This document shows, one piece after another, positions 25,752 to 34,478 of a stretch of DNA of 64,000 nt (position 1 is the stretch's first letter; each line of letters opens with the position of its first letter). Position numbers and translations under genes: made by a program. The stretch is from Streptomyces sp. TRM68367. Lineage in GTDB: Bacteria > Actinomycetota > Actinomycetes > Streptomycetales > Streptomycetaceae. The notes under the pieces are model-generated. The model searched no databases, had not been told where the DNA came from, and saw only the letters and a program-made list of their open reading frames with translations. The stretch is taken from contig NZ_JACTVI010000003.1 in NCBI RefSeq assembly GCF_014495685.1, forward strand, positions 124,001-188,000, in the 5' to 3' direction.

Positions 25752-26396
25752 ATGTCGAAGTTCTACGCGCGTCGACGCGTCAGCATACTCGCGGCGCTGA
25801 CCGGGGTCATCGCCTCCGTCGGACTGTTCAACGGCCCGACCGCCTCCGCTGCCCTCCCCACCCCGGTGAGCGCCGCCACCGCCCGCGGCTACCTCTCCGA
25901 GCTCACCGTGGCGAACGAGGACCGCACCGGCTACGACCGCGACCTGTTCCCGCACTGGATCACCCAGTCCGGCGCCTGCAACACCCGCGAGGTCGTCCTC
26001 AAGCGCGACGGCACCAACGTCGAGCAGAACTCCTCCTGCGCCGCCACCAGCGGCAGCTGGTACTCCCCGTACGACGGGGCGACCTGGCGCGCCGCCTCCG
26101 ACGTCGACATCGACCACCTCGTCCCGCTCGCCGAGGCCTGGGACTCCGGCGCCGACAGCTGGACCACCTCCCGCCGCCAGTCCTTCGCCAACGACCTGAC
26201 CCGGCCGCAGCTCATCGCCGTCACGGACAACGTCAACCAGCAGAAGGGCGACCAGGACCCGGCCGAGTGGATGCCCTCACGGTCCGACTACCGGTGCACG
26301 TACGTCCGCGCCTGGGTCCAGGTGAAGTACTACTACGGCCTCTCCGTCGACTCGGCCGAGAAGTCCGCGCTGCGGAACTACCTGTCCAACTGCTGA
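25752..26396 (+). CDS. Secreted HNH-family endonuclease (DUF1524-like)
   Basis: A 214-residue exported protein. The signal peptide is RRRVSILAALTGVIASVG with a cleavage site near ASA-AL. The catalytic region is DVDIDHLVPLAEAWDSG followed by NVNQQKGDQDPAEWMP, the HNH-like fold of the GmrSD/DUF1524 group. A C-terminal YRCTYVRAWVQVKYYYGLS with paired cysteines completes it. AGGGAG precedes ATG 25752. The protein probably degrades DNA outside the cell as a nutrient or weapon. Confidence 0.87.
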   Translation: MSKFYARRRVSILAALTGVIASVGLFNGPTASAALPTPVSAATARGYLSELTVANEDRTGYDRDLFPHWITQSGACNTREVVLKRDGTNVEQNSSCAATSGSWYSPYDGATWRAASDVDIDHLVPLAEAWDSGADSWTTSRRQSFANDLTRPQLIAVTDNVNQQKGDQDPAEWMPSRSDYRCTYVRAWVQVKYYYGLSVDSAEKSALRNYLSNC

Positions 26397-26501
26397 ACCG
26401 GCTGTCGACACGGCGGATCGTGTAGACGGATTTCTGTACCGGAACCTCCCCGCTGACCTCCGTCGTTCCGTACTGTGCGGGGCGACGGAGAGGGGACGAC
26501 C

Positions 26502-28139
26502 ATGGCCGGACTGCGCCTCGGGCCGCTGCTGAGGTACGCCGAAGGCTCGTCCGCGACCGTCTGGGTCGAGGCCAGCCGTCCGTGCACCGCCGAGGTGCGC
26601 TGCGCCGACGGCGCGGGCGGCACGGCCCGCACCTTCCAGGTCGCCGGCCACCACTACGCGCTGGTGCCGGTGACCGGCCTCACTCCGGGCTCGTCGACGA
26701 CGTACGACGTGTTCCTGGACGGCACGCGCGTGTGGCCGCTGCCCGACTCCCGCTTCCCGCCCTCCGTCGTCTGCACGCCGGCCGCGGCGGACGGCGTCCG
26801 CGTGGCCTTCGGCTCCTGCCGCTGGGCCGCGCCGCCCTCCGACGAGAAGGACCCGGTCGGCCCGGACGCCCTGGACACCCTCGCCGCGCACATGGCGGCC
26901 GACCCCGGGGGCGAGCGGCCCGACGTGCTGCTGCTCCTCGGCGACCAGGTGTACGCCGACGAGACCTCCGACGCCACGCGCCGCTGGCTGGCCGCCCGCC
27001 GCGACCTGCGCGAGCCGCCGGGCGACGAGGTCGCTGACTACGAGGAGTACACCCGGCTCTACTACGAGTCCTGGCTCGACCCCGGGGTGCGCTGGCTGCT
27101 GTCCACCGTGCCCAGCTGCATGATCTTCGACGACCACGACGTGATCGACGACTGGAACACCTCGGCCGCCTGGGTCGCCGACATGCGGGCCACGCCCTGG
27201 TGGCGGGAGCGGCTGCTGAGCGGGCTCGTGTCGTACTGGGTGCACCAGCACCTGGGCAACCTCTCGCCGGACGAGCTGGCCTCCGACCCCTTGTACGCGG
27301 CCGTGCGCGAGACCCCGGACGCCACCGACGTGCTGCGCGCCTTCGCCGCCAAGGCCGACGCCGACCCGGCGTCGGTGCGCTGGAGCTACCGGCGCGACTT
27401 CGGCCGCGTACGGCTGCTGATGGTGGATACGCGCGCGGCGCGGGTGCTCGACGAGACCGGCAGGGCGATGCTCGACCCGGCCGAGGCGGAATGGCTGCGC
27501 GAGCAGGTGCTCGAGGCGCGGCACTCGTACGACCACCTCCTGATCGGCACCTCGCTGCCGTGGCTGCTGCCGCATCTGGTGCACGACGCCGAGGGGTGGA
27601 ACGCCGCGCTGTGCCGGGGCGAGAAGGGTGCGCGCTGGGCGCGCTTCGGGGAGGATCTGCGGCGGCGGGCCGATCTGGAGCACTGGGCGGCGTTCCCGGC
27701 GTCCTTCGACGCGCTGGCGCAGCTGATCGCCGAGGCCGGTACGGGGCCCGGGGCGCCGGCGACGGTGTGCGTGCTGTCCGGGGACGTGCACCACGCGTAC
27801 GTGGCCGAGCCGTCCTGGCCGGGCGGCGGGCCGGACGCGCGGGTGTTCCAGCTGACCTGCTCCCCCGTGCACAACGCGATCCACCTGGCGATCCGCCTCG
27901 GTTTCCGGTTCGGCTGGAGTTCCCCGGCGCGGGCCCTGGGGCGCAGGATCGCCGGGCACGGGCGGGTGCCACGGCCGTCGGTCGACTGGCAGCGGACCGG
28001 GGGTCCGTGGTTCGGCAACCAGCTCATGACCCTGACGCTGCGCGGCCGTTCGGCCCGTTTGCGGCTGGATCAGGCACGGGCGGAGCGCGGCGGCGGCGCC
28101 CGGCTGCGGACGGTGACGGAGTCGGACCTGACACCGTGA
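26502..28139 (+). CDS. PhoD-family alkaline phosphatase/phosphodiesterase
   Basis: A 545-residue PhoD-like metallophosphatase. Metal motifs: LLLLGDQVYAD (Asp), CMIFDDHDVIDDW (Asp-Asp-His) and VLSGDVHHAYV (Asp-x-His-His). An N-terminal beta domain (residues 1-90) precedes the catalytic domain. No signal peptide is visible, unlike many PhoD proteins, so it may be cytoplasmic. GGAGAGGGG precedes ATG 26502. The 3' end lies within a 17-bp tandem repeat that contains the stop codon. Confidence 0.88.
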   Translation: MAGLRLGPLLRYAEGSSATVWVEASRPCTAEVRCADGAGGTARTFQVAGHHYALVPVTGLTPGSSTTYDVFLDGTRVWPLPDSRFPPSVVCTPAAADGVRVAFGSCRWAAPPSDEKDPVGPDALDTLAAHMAADPGGERPDVLLLLGDQVYADETSDATRRWLAARRDLREPPGDEVADYEEYTRLYYESWLDPGVRWLLSTVPSCMIFDDHDVIDDWNTSAAWVADMRATPWWRERLLSGLVSYWVHQHLGNLSPDELASDPLYAAVRETPDATDVLRAFAAKADADPASVRWSYRRDFGRVRLLMVDTRAARVLDETGRAMLDPAEAEWLREQVLEARHSYDHLLIGTSLPWLLPHLVHDAEGWNAALCRGEKGARWARFGEDLRRRADLEHWAAFPASFDALAQLIAEAGTGPGAPATVCVLSGDVHHAYVAEPSWPGGGPDARVFQLTCSPVHNAIHLAIRLGFRFGWSSPARALGRRIAGHGRVPRPSVDWQRTGGPWFGNQLMTLTLRGRSARLRLDQARAERGGGARLRTVTESDLTP

Positions 28140-28189
28140 CGGGCCTGACACCGTGACTCGCCTGGCACCGTGACGGGCCTGCCGGTGAC
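28127..28189 (+). repeat. 17-bp tandem repeat at the end of the PhoD gene
   Basis: Four units of CCTGACACCGTGAC plus a 3-bp spacer (GGG, TCG, GGG) occur at 28127, 28144, 28161 and 28178; the third has one change and the last is shortened. The TGA of the PhoD gene is in the first unit. Confidence 0.85.
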
Positions 28190-28474
28190 GCGCCGGGTGC
28201 CCGCGGGTTGCGCGGCTCGGACCGGCGCCGCGGCCGACCCCGTCGACGACCGTCGCACAAAGTCCAGAATCGCCCCGTAATTCACCTGTTTCATCCGTTT
28301 GTTGGGCTTGCTACTCCCGTGACCCGTGATGCTCGTGACGCATCCCACACTGGACCGTAATCCTGCCACCCTGGGCTCGGAACCCCCTTCCGACGACGGC
28401 ATGATGAGGCGGACCCTCCGCTTCCAGCGGGCGGTCTCGCCGCCACGCGCCCCACATGCCCGGGAGTCACGTCG
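28190..28474. other. Intergenic region with no gene recognised
   Basis: The gap between the PhoD and FAD-protein genes is partly AT-richer near 28253-28310, where a promoter for the downstream gene is plausible. No conserved element, terminator or small reading frame is recognised. Confidence 0.5.
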
Positions 28475-30418
28475 TTGTCTGCACCGACCGAGGAATCCGT
28501 ACCGGCCAAGACATCCGCACGGGCGGCGGAGCCTGAACCGGCGGCGGAGTCCGTACCGCTCGCCGTCGCCCTGGTCGGCGCGGGCCCTCGCGGCACCAGT
28601 GTCCTGGAGCGCCTGTGCGCCTCCGCGCCGGAGCTGCTCGCGCCCGATGTCCGGCTGACCGTGCACGTGATCGACCCGGCCCCGCCCGGACCCGGCAGGG
28701 TCTGGCGCACCGCGCAGTCGCCCGAACTGCTGATGAACACCGTGGCCTGCCAGGTGACCCTGTTCACCGACGACAGCGTGGACTGCTCGGGCCCGATCCG
28801 GCCCGGCCCGAGCCTGTACGAGTGGGCGGGCGGCGCGCTGGACCCGGACGAGTACCCGACCCGGTCGCAGTACGGCCGCTACCTGGAGTGGGTGTTCGCG
28901 AAGACCGTCCGGGAGGCGCCGCCCGCCGTGCACGTCGAGACCCACCGGGCACGCGCCGTACGGCTCGACGAGGACCCGGACGGCCGCCAGTCGGTGACGC
29001 TGGACGACGGGCGCACGCTGTCCGGCCTGTCGGCGGTCGTCCTCGCGCAGGGACACCTGCCGGCGTTCGCGGACGCGGAGCAGCAGCACCTGGCCGCGCA
29101 CGCCGGGCGGCACGGCCTGCGCCATCTCCCGCCCGCGAACCCGGCCGACGTCGACCTGTCCGCCGTATCCCCCGGCGAACCGGTCCTGCTGCGTGGCCTT
29201 GGCCTCAACTTCTTCGACCACACGGCCCTGCTGACCACCGGCCGCGGCGGCCGTTTCGTGCGCGAGCGGTCCGGGCTGCGGTACGTCCCCTCCGGCGCGG
29301 AGCCGCGGCTGTACGCGGGCTCGCGACGCGGCATCCCTCATCAGGCCCGCGGCGACAACTCCAAGGGACCGTACGGCCGGCACGTCCCGCGCGTGCTCAC
29401 CCCGGAGGTGATCGCCGGTTTCCGCAAACGCGCGGACTCCGACGAGGCGCCGGACTTCCTGGCGGAGATATGGCCGTTGGTGGCGAAGGAGGTGGAGACG
29501 GTGTACTACACGGCGCTGATCCCGAGCCCGGAGTTCACCGAGCGCTTCCTCGCCGTCCCGCACCGCGACCCCCTGGAGACCCGGCTGCTGGACGAGTACG
29601 GCGTGCCGGAGGCCGGCCGCTGGTGCTGGGAACGCATCTCCCGCCCGTACGCGGGGCGCGCCTTCGCCGATCCGGACGCGTGGCGCGTCTGGCTGCTGTC
29701 GTATCTGCGCGAGGACGCCGAGCAGGCCGCCCTCGGCAATGTGCACGGCCCGCTCAAGTCCGCTCTGGACGTGCTGCGCGATCTGCGCAACGAACTCCGG
29801 CTGATCGTCGACCACGGCGGGCTGACCGGCACCTCGCGCCGGGAGCACCTGGACCGCTGGTACACCCCGCTCAACGCCTTCCTGTCCATCGGCCCGCCCC
29901 GGCGCCGCATCGAGGAGCTCGCGGCCCTGGTGGCGGCGGGCGTGGTGGAGGTGCTCGGGCCGCGTCTTGAGGTGCGGTGCGTGGACGGGGCGTGGCTCGC
30001 GCGCTCCCCGGAGGTGCCGGGCTCGGCGGTACGTGTGACAACTCTCATAGAGGCCCGGCTGCCGGAACCCGATGTCCGGCGCACAGCGGACGATCTTCTC
30101 GCCGGACTGTTGAAAACCGGCCAATGCCGTCCGCACACGGTGGCCGGTTACGTGACGGGCGGGCTGGATGTGACCCAGCGGCCGTATCGTCTGATCGACC
30201 GTGACGGGTGCGCACACCCCCGTCGATTCGCCTTCGGGGTGCCGACGGAAGGGGTGCACTGGGTGACCGCGGCGGGGGCGCGTCCAGGGGTGGATTCGGT
30301 CACGCTCTCGGATGCCGATGCGGTGGCGCGGGCGGCACTGCGGGCGGTTATGCCCGAAACGGAGCCCCACGGAGGCGCTCTCCCCTGGCCAGAAGTTGAA
30401 CTTGCAAGCATTGATTAG
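28475..30418 (+). CDS. FAD/NAD(P)-binding protein (NAD_binding_9 type)
   Basis: A 647-residue flavoprotein. The N-terminal dinucleotide fold is VALVGAGPRGTSVLERL with GxGxxG. A second segment, LMNTVACQVTLF, is typical of the FAD-NAD(P)-binding family found in natural-product and stress loci. The reaction is unknown. The start is TTG 28475 with GGGAG about 8 bp upstream; the first 30 residues are Ala/Glu-rich. The neighbouring plus-strand gene is DoxX, 84 bp away. Confidence 0.78.
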   Translation: MSAPTEESVPAKTSARAAEPEPAAESVPLAVALVGAGPRGTSVLERLCASAPELLAPDVRLTVHVIDPAPPGPGRVWRTAQSPELLMNTVACQVTLFTDDSVDCSGPIRPGPSLYEWAGGALDPDEYPTRSQYGRYLEWVFAKTVREAPPAVHVETHRARAVRLDEDPDGRQSVTLDDGRTLSGLSAVVLAQGHLPAFADAEQQHLAAHAGRHGLRHLPPANPADVDLSAVSPGEPVLLRGLGLNFFDHTALLTTGRGGRFVRERSGLRYVPSGAEPRLYAGSRRGIPHQARGDNSKGPYGRHVPRVLTPEVIAGFRKRADSDEAPDFLAEIWPLVAKEVETVYYTALIPSPEFTERFLAVPHRDPLETRLLDEYGVPEAGRWCWERISRPYAGRAFADPDAWRVWLLSYLREDAEQAALGNVHGPLKSALDVLRDLRNELRLIVDHGGLTGTSRREHLDRWYTPLNAFLSIGPPRRRIEELAALVAAGVVEVLGPRLEVRCVDGAWLARSPEVPGSAVRVTTLIEARLPEPDVRRTADDLLAGLLKTGQCRPHTVAGYVTGGLDVTQRPYRLIDRDGCAHPRRFAFGVPTEGVHWVTAAGARPGVDSVTLSDADAVARAALRAVMPETEPHGGALPWPEVELASID

Positions 30419-30502
30419 CTTTTCCTAACGTGGGTGACCCGCTCGGTTCGGTCCCCGAACCGGTCCGCGGCCCGGACCGTTCACCGAAGGAGTCACCCCC
30501 AC

Positions 30503-30949
30503 ATGACCGCACGCCTCAAGAGCGCTCAGCCGTACGCAATCGGCCTGTTCCGGATCGTTGTCGGCCTGCTCTTCCTCTGCCACGGCGCCGCCAAGCTGTT
30601 CGGCGTCCTCGGCGGCGCGGACGGCAAGGGCGGCACCGTGGAGGCCGGGGCCTGGCCCAGCTGGTACGCGGGCCTGATCGAGCTGGGCGGCGGCAGCCTG
30701 GTGCTGCTCGGCCTCGGTACTCGGATAGCGGCGTTCATCGCCGCCGGCGCCATGGCCTACGCGTACTTCAAGGTCCACCAGCCGCAGGCCCTGTGGCCGA
30801 TGCAGAACCAGGGTGAGGGCGCGGCCATGTTCTGCTGGGCCATGTTCCTGCTGATCTTCACGGGTTCCGGCGCGTTCGGCGTGGACCGGCTGTTCGCGAA
30901 GCGCTCGTCGGCCGAGCGCAGCCGGACCTCGGAGCCGGTGACGACCTGA
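30503..30949 (+). CDS. DoxX-family membrane protein
   Basis: A 148-residue protein with four membrane helices (FRIVVGLLFLCHGAAKLFGV; GGGSLVLLGLGTRIAAF; GAMAYAYFKV; AMFLLIFTGSGAFGVDRL). The HGxxK motif of helix 1 and the WP loop are DoxX signatures. Family members have been linked to thiol/oxidative stress, sometimes with SodA; a decayed SodC-like gene lies directly downstream. GAAGGAG precedes the ATG. A strong terminator follows. Confidence 0.85.
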   Translation: MTARLKSAQPYAIGLFRIVVGLLFLCHGAAKLFGVLGGADGKGGTVEAGAWPSWYAGLIELGGGSLVLLGLGTRIAAFIAAGAMAYAYFKVHQPQALWPMQNQGEGAAMFCWAMFLLIFTGSGAFGVDRLFAKRSSAERSRTSEPVTT

Positions 30950-30961
30950 CCGCACACGCGA

Positions 30962-31001
30962 AACGGCGTCTTCCCTGCCCTTGAGCAGGCAAGACGCCGT
31001 T
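30962..31001 (+). terminator. Strong hairpin terminator after DoxX
   Basis: Arms AACGGCGTCTT (30962-30972) and AAGACGCCGTT (30991-31001) enclose an inner CTGC/GCAG stem. It is followed by CGTTTGCGC and lies 12 bp after the stop codon. Confidence 0.75.
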
Positions 31002-31010
31002 CGTTTGCGC

Positions 31011-31428
31011 GAAGTCCAGCCAGACCTCGTTCCGGGCGTTGACATGCTGCGGGTCGGCGGAGGGCTTGTGCCGGCAGTGCCCGCCGGGGCGGCGGGGTCG
31101 GCGCCGCAGGGCCTGGCGTGCATGTGGACGCCGTACTCGCGTCCTGACTTCAGGCACGTCACGCGAAAGCCGCACGGTCGTGGCCGCACCGGGTCCGGTG
31201 CGCCGGCCGGTCTCGAGCCAAGCGGCGGCCGGGACCAGTTCCGTGTCGCATGTCACCTGTCACCGCCGCGGACGAACCGAAGTCGGCGAGCGCGGCGAAG
31301 CCCGCGTCCGTCCGCGCCGAGTAGCCGTGGACGCCGTCGTCCGGGCCGGCGAGGTCGTCGCTCCCGCGCATCCGGCGCCGGCGGACGCCGGTTCCGCTCG
31401 CGAGCACGGCCGCTGCGACGGCGCCCAC
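31011..31428 (-). pseudogene. Decayed Cu/Zn-superoxide-dismutase-like secreted protein
   Basis: Minus-strand fragments in three frames follow one family in order: DAGFAALADFGSSAAVT, then CDTELVPAAAWLETGRRTGPG, then GREYGVHMHARPCGADPAAP, then KPSADPQHVNARNEVWLDF. HMHARPCG and NEVWLDF are the remains of the SodC-like metal and disulphide region. At least two frameshifts separate the pieces, and the 3' part beyond VWLDF is replaced by the DoxX terminator. The remaining DNA up to 31679 shows no intact gene. Confidence 0.72.
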
Positions 31429-31679
31429 ACAGTTCCCGCCATCATGGCGCGATCTCGGGGGCCCCTCTGCGTTGCTACGGACCTCCGCACGGACCGCCCA
31501 CCGGGAGGCGGCAGCCGGGTGAACATGGCGTGCCGATCACACGAGCCCCTCGTGAATCTCCTGTCACATGCCAGGCGTACGCTGCATGGCTGTCATCGGT
31601 CACTCCTGCCGCTCCCCCCGCGTCATCGCGGCACGGTCTGACCCACCGGGGAAGCCATGGGGAGTCACGGGGAGTTGTG

Positions 31680-32288
31680 GTGCTGGAGAGTCTGGGGTCG
31701 CTGACCGGCAGCCCATGGATCTACGCGGTGGTGGCCGGGTCGGTCCTGCTCGATGTGTTCGTACCGGTCCTGCCGAGCGGCGTGCTGGTGATCACGACCG
31801 CGACGGCGGCGGCCGCGGGTTCGGGCGCGGCGACCGGTCATGTGCCGCACGACGTCCCGGACATCCTGGTGCTGACGGTGTGCGCCGCCACCGCCTCGGT
31901 CCTGGGCGACCTGGTCGCCTTCCGCCTGGCCTGGCGCGGCGGCGCCCGGCTGGACCGGGCCATCTCCCGCTCGCGCCGGCTGACCACCGCGCAGGAACGT
32001 CTCGGCGCAGCCCTGTCCCGCGGCGGCGCCCTGGTCGTGATCGCCCGCTTCGCCCCCGCGGGCCGCTCGGTCGTCTCCCTCGGCGCGGGCGCCGCCCACC
32101 GCCGCGTCCGCGAGTTCCTCCCCTGGTCCGCCCTGGGCGGCCTGACCTGGGCCACGTACAGCGTCGCCCTCGGCTACTTCGGCGCCCACTGGCTGGGCGC
32201 GACGTGGCTGGGAACGGCGGTGTCCGTGGGGGCACTGTTCGGGGCGGGCGCGGGGGCGGCGTTTCTGATGCGACGGCAGCCTGCGTAA
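31680..32288 (+). CDS. DedA-family membrane protein
   Basis: A 202-residue membrane protein of the DedA/SNARE-associated family with helices near residues 9-35, 55-75, 130-155 and 165-195. It has VFVPVLPSGVLVI near residue 25 and IARFAPAGRSVVSLGAGAA with the conserved Arg. Members act in polyprenyl-phosphate or lipid recycling and membrane energetics. GTG 31680 lies 5 bp after GGGGAG; GTG 31677 is an alternative. It is a single gene. Confidence 0.82.
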   Translation: MLESLGSLTGSPWIYAVVAGSVLLDVFVPVLPSGVLVITTATAAAAGSGAATGHVPHDVPDILVLTVCAATASVLGDLVAFRLAWRGGARLDRAISRSRRLTTAQERLGAALSRGGALVVIARFAPAGRSVVSLGAGAAHRRVREFLPWSALGGLTWATYSVALGYFGAHWLGATWLGTAVSVGALFGAGAGAAFLMRRQPA

Positions 32289-32300
32289 CGCCCCCAGGCC

Positions 32301-32531
32301 CTAACCGGCCCGCCGGGCGGTGGCGCCCCGTACCTCCAGGTCAGCCAGCAGGTCGGCCGTGGCCTCAGCGACCGCGTCCACGGCGCGGTCGAAGACCTCA
32401 CGGTTGTGGGCGGCGGGTGCCCGGAACCCCGAGACCTTCCGCACGTACTGCAACGCGGCAGCGCGGATCTCCTCCTCGGTGGCCTCCTCGACGAGCACGG
32501 GCGGACGCAGCGTCTTGATACTCCGGCACAT
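32301..32531 (-). CDS. DUF2277 protein
   Basis: A 76-residue protein that begins MCRSIKTLRPP, the invariant N-terminus of DUF2277, and continues ATEEEIRAAALQYVRKVSGF with conserved basic residues. The role is unknown; a DNA- or nucleotide-binding function has been guessed but not shown. GGGAG precedes the ATG. It is convergent with the DedA gene, 12 bp from its end. Confidence 0.82.
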   Translation of the reverse strand: MCRSIKTLRPPVLVEEATEEEIRAAALQYVRKVSGFRAPAAHNREVFDRAVDAVAEATADLLADLEVRGATARRAG

Positions 32532-32669
32532 GCTCCCAGTCTCGCCCCGTTCGCCGCCCCCGGTCTCCTGAATGGACATACGTACGACCGCGACGCCCGC
32601 CATGATCTTCGCAAGGCGGCCACCGTCCCGGGGCCGACCGACGAAGGAACACCGTACGTTGGCGAACGA

Positions 32670-32860
32670 ACTCACCGTGGCAGCCCTGGGTCCGGGCGGA
32701 GTGGGCGGCCCGCTCGCCGGCCCTGGTCCGCGCTCCGATCCCCCAACTGCCCCGGGGCAGCCGACTGGACATCGTCGAGGCCAACCCACGCTTCGCCGCA
32801 CTCAGCCACACCCGTTCGCATGAACCTCCGAACGAAACTCGCCCCCCAAATTCGAACAGG
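32670..32860 (+). pseudogene. Fragment of a SAM methyltransferase
   Basis: Reading in one frame gives EWAARSPALVRAPIPQLPRG, then SRLDIVEANPRFAALSHTR. This looks like the strand-2 acidic loop of a PEMT- or rRNA-type methyltransferase. The preceding glycine loop is frameshifted (LGPGGVGG in another frame). No start or catalytic part remains. Nothing else is recognised in 32532-32874. Confidence 0.35.
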
Positions 32861-32874
32861 CGTATCATTGCGTC

Positions 32875-33228
32875 GTGGCTACGACCTATGACTTTCCGAG
32901 TGACCTCCTCGCCGGTCAGGAGGAACTGCATCAGGTCCGGGCCGAGCTGTCGGCCCTGCTGAAGCGGCTCCCCTGGTCGGTCGAGCCGTTGGACGGCTTC
33001 AGTGACGACAATGGCTGGCGCAAGGTGGAGCGCCCCGCCTCGCCCGGCTGGACCGCCGACGAACAGGCCGAGATCGAAAAGCTCCGCCAGCGGGAACGCG
33101 AACTCGCCGTGTTCGTCAGCACCCACCGCTACTGGTCGGAACTCCCCGGCCCCGACGGAGTGGGCGCCCGCAGCAGGCTGAAGCACGCCCGGGAGGAGTC
33201 ATCGAAAGGGACCGAGGGGACGTCGTAG
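32875..33228 (+). CDS. Conserved hypothetical protein, probably leaderless
   Basis: A 117-residue charged, helical protein without a membrane segment (for example ELSALLKRLPWSVEPLDG and EKLRQRERELAVFVSTHRYW). I do not recognise the family beyond streptomycete conserved protein. There is no Shine-Dalgarno site, but TATCAT lies 6 bp before the GTG, as expected for a -10 box of a leaderless mRNA. A strong hairpin follows the stop codon. Confidence 0.68.
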   Translation: MATTYDFPSDLLAGQEELHQVRAELSALLKRLPWSVEPLDGFSDDNGWRKVERPASPGWTADEQAEIEKLRQRERELAVFVSTHRYWSELPGPDGVGARSRLKHAREESSKGTEGTS

Positions 33229-33243
33229 AACTTCCGGGCAGAG

Positions 33244-33292
33244 AAGAGGCCTCCCGGGGACGGACCACACAGGTCACGCCGGAAGGCCTCTT
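33244..33292. terminator. Bidirectional hairpin between 33228 and the tRNA gene
   Basis: AAGAGGCCTCCCGG and CCGGAAGGCCTCTT form a 14-bp stem with one mismatch around a 21-nt loop. It ends the upstream gene and probably also the convergent tRNA-Val transcript. Confidence 0.72.
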
Positions 33293-33310
33293 GCTGCTAC
33301 CTATCCTCGG

Positions 33311-33382
<72 letters not shown>

Positions 33383-33624
33383 AGGACGAGTCGACAGCCT
33401 ACATTGCCCGAGGCCCCGTCCCGCAAACCCGTTCCCCGAGGTGGCTCCGGCGGTCGCGGTGCGGTCCCGTCGAGGGCAGTAGCGGTTGCGGCGAGGGCTC
33501 GGTGACCGGGGGTTAACCCCACCTCGAAGCCGGTAGTCGTCCGGATCCCATGGCGGCCTCCGGCTCCGTACGGTCGAAGAGCCTTCGCAGGCCGCCTTGC
33601 TGTCCGTACCAGGGGGTGACCGTC

Positions 33625-34404
33625 ATGTCCCGTGCCACCCGCACCGTTCCCGCCCGCGCGGCCGCCGTCGCCGGCGCTGTCGTGGTCCTCGTCGCGGGTC
33701 TGAGCGCCTGCGGGGCCTCCGCCGGTGACGACAAGGACCCCGAGCACCGGTCCTTCGCCCTGCGGGGCGACACCCTCACCGTCGACTCCGACGACTCCGC
33801 CCTGGAGATCGTCGCCGCGGACACGAACCCGGCTGGCCGGATCGAGGTCACCCGGTGGTTCGAGGGTTCCGTCGTCATCGGTGAGGAACCCAAGGTCACC
33901 TGGTCCTTCAAGGACGACCGGCTGGTACTGCGGATGACGTGCAGCGGAATCGCCGTCGACTGCTCCGCCAGGCACCGCATCGAGGTGCCGCGCGGCATCG
34001 CCGTGAACGTCGAGGACGGCGACGGCAGTGTGCGGGCGCGCGGCTTCCGGGACGCGCTGAACATCCGCACCGGGGAGGGCTCCGTGCGCGTCACCGACAC
34101 CACCGGGCCGCTTCAGGTGCGCACCGGCGACGGGTCCGTGCGCGCGGACGTCTCCTCGCGGCAGGTTGGCACCCAGACCGGCGACGGTTCGATCCGCCTC
34201 CAACTCGGCGCCGTACCCGACCTGGTGGAGTCCCGCACCGGCGACGGCTCGGTGACGATCGCACTGCCCCGGGAGACCTACCGCGTGACGACCAAGACCG
34301 GTGACGGCGCCGTCGATGCGTCCGTGCCCCGGGACGACACCAGCGCCCACGTGGTGAACACCCGCACCGGCGACGGCAAAGTCACGGTCCGCACAGCGAA
34401 CTGA
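33625..34404 (+). CDS. Lipoprotein with DUF4097-type beta-repeat domain
   Basis: A 259-residue lipoprotein. The signal peptide ends in the lipobox LSAC (Cys about 35). The mature part is a right-handed beta-repeat: TGDGSVR-like units (EDGDGSVRARGF, TGEGSVRVTD, TGDGSVRADV, TGDGSIRLQL, TGDGSVTIAL, TGDGAVDASV, TGDGKVTVRT) step about every 20 residues. DUF4097 proteins often accompany envelope-stress regulators. AGGGGG precedes the ATG. Its ligand is unknown. Confidence 0.85.
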   Translation: MSRATRTVPARAAAVAGAVVVLVAGLSACGASAGDDKDPEHRSFALRGDTLTVDSDDSALEIVAADTNPAGRIEVTRWFEGSVVIGEEPKVTWSFKDDRLVLRMTCSGIAVDCSARHRIEVPRGIAVNVEDGDGSVRARGFRDALNIRTGEGSVRVTDTTGPLQVRTGDGSVRADVSSRQVGTQTGDGSIRLQLGAVPDLVESRTGDGSVTIALPRETYRVTTKTGDGAVDASVPRDDTSAHVVNTRTGDGKVTVRTAN

Positions 34405-34478
34405 CCGGCCCGTGTGTTCGTCTTCAACCGGTGGGAGAATGGCACCGGGCAAGGTGGACGACAGCACGGGAGAGGGAT

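Noticed and set aside
32855-32870. A LexA/SOS box before the gene at 32875.
   Set aside because: Only the left half TCGAAC fits; the right half GTATCA has two mismatches to GTTCGA.
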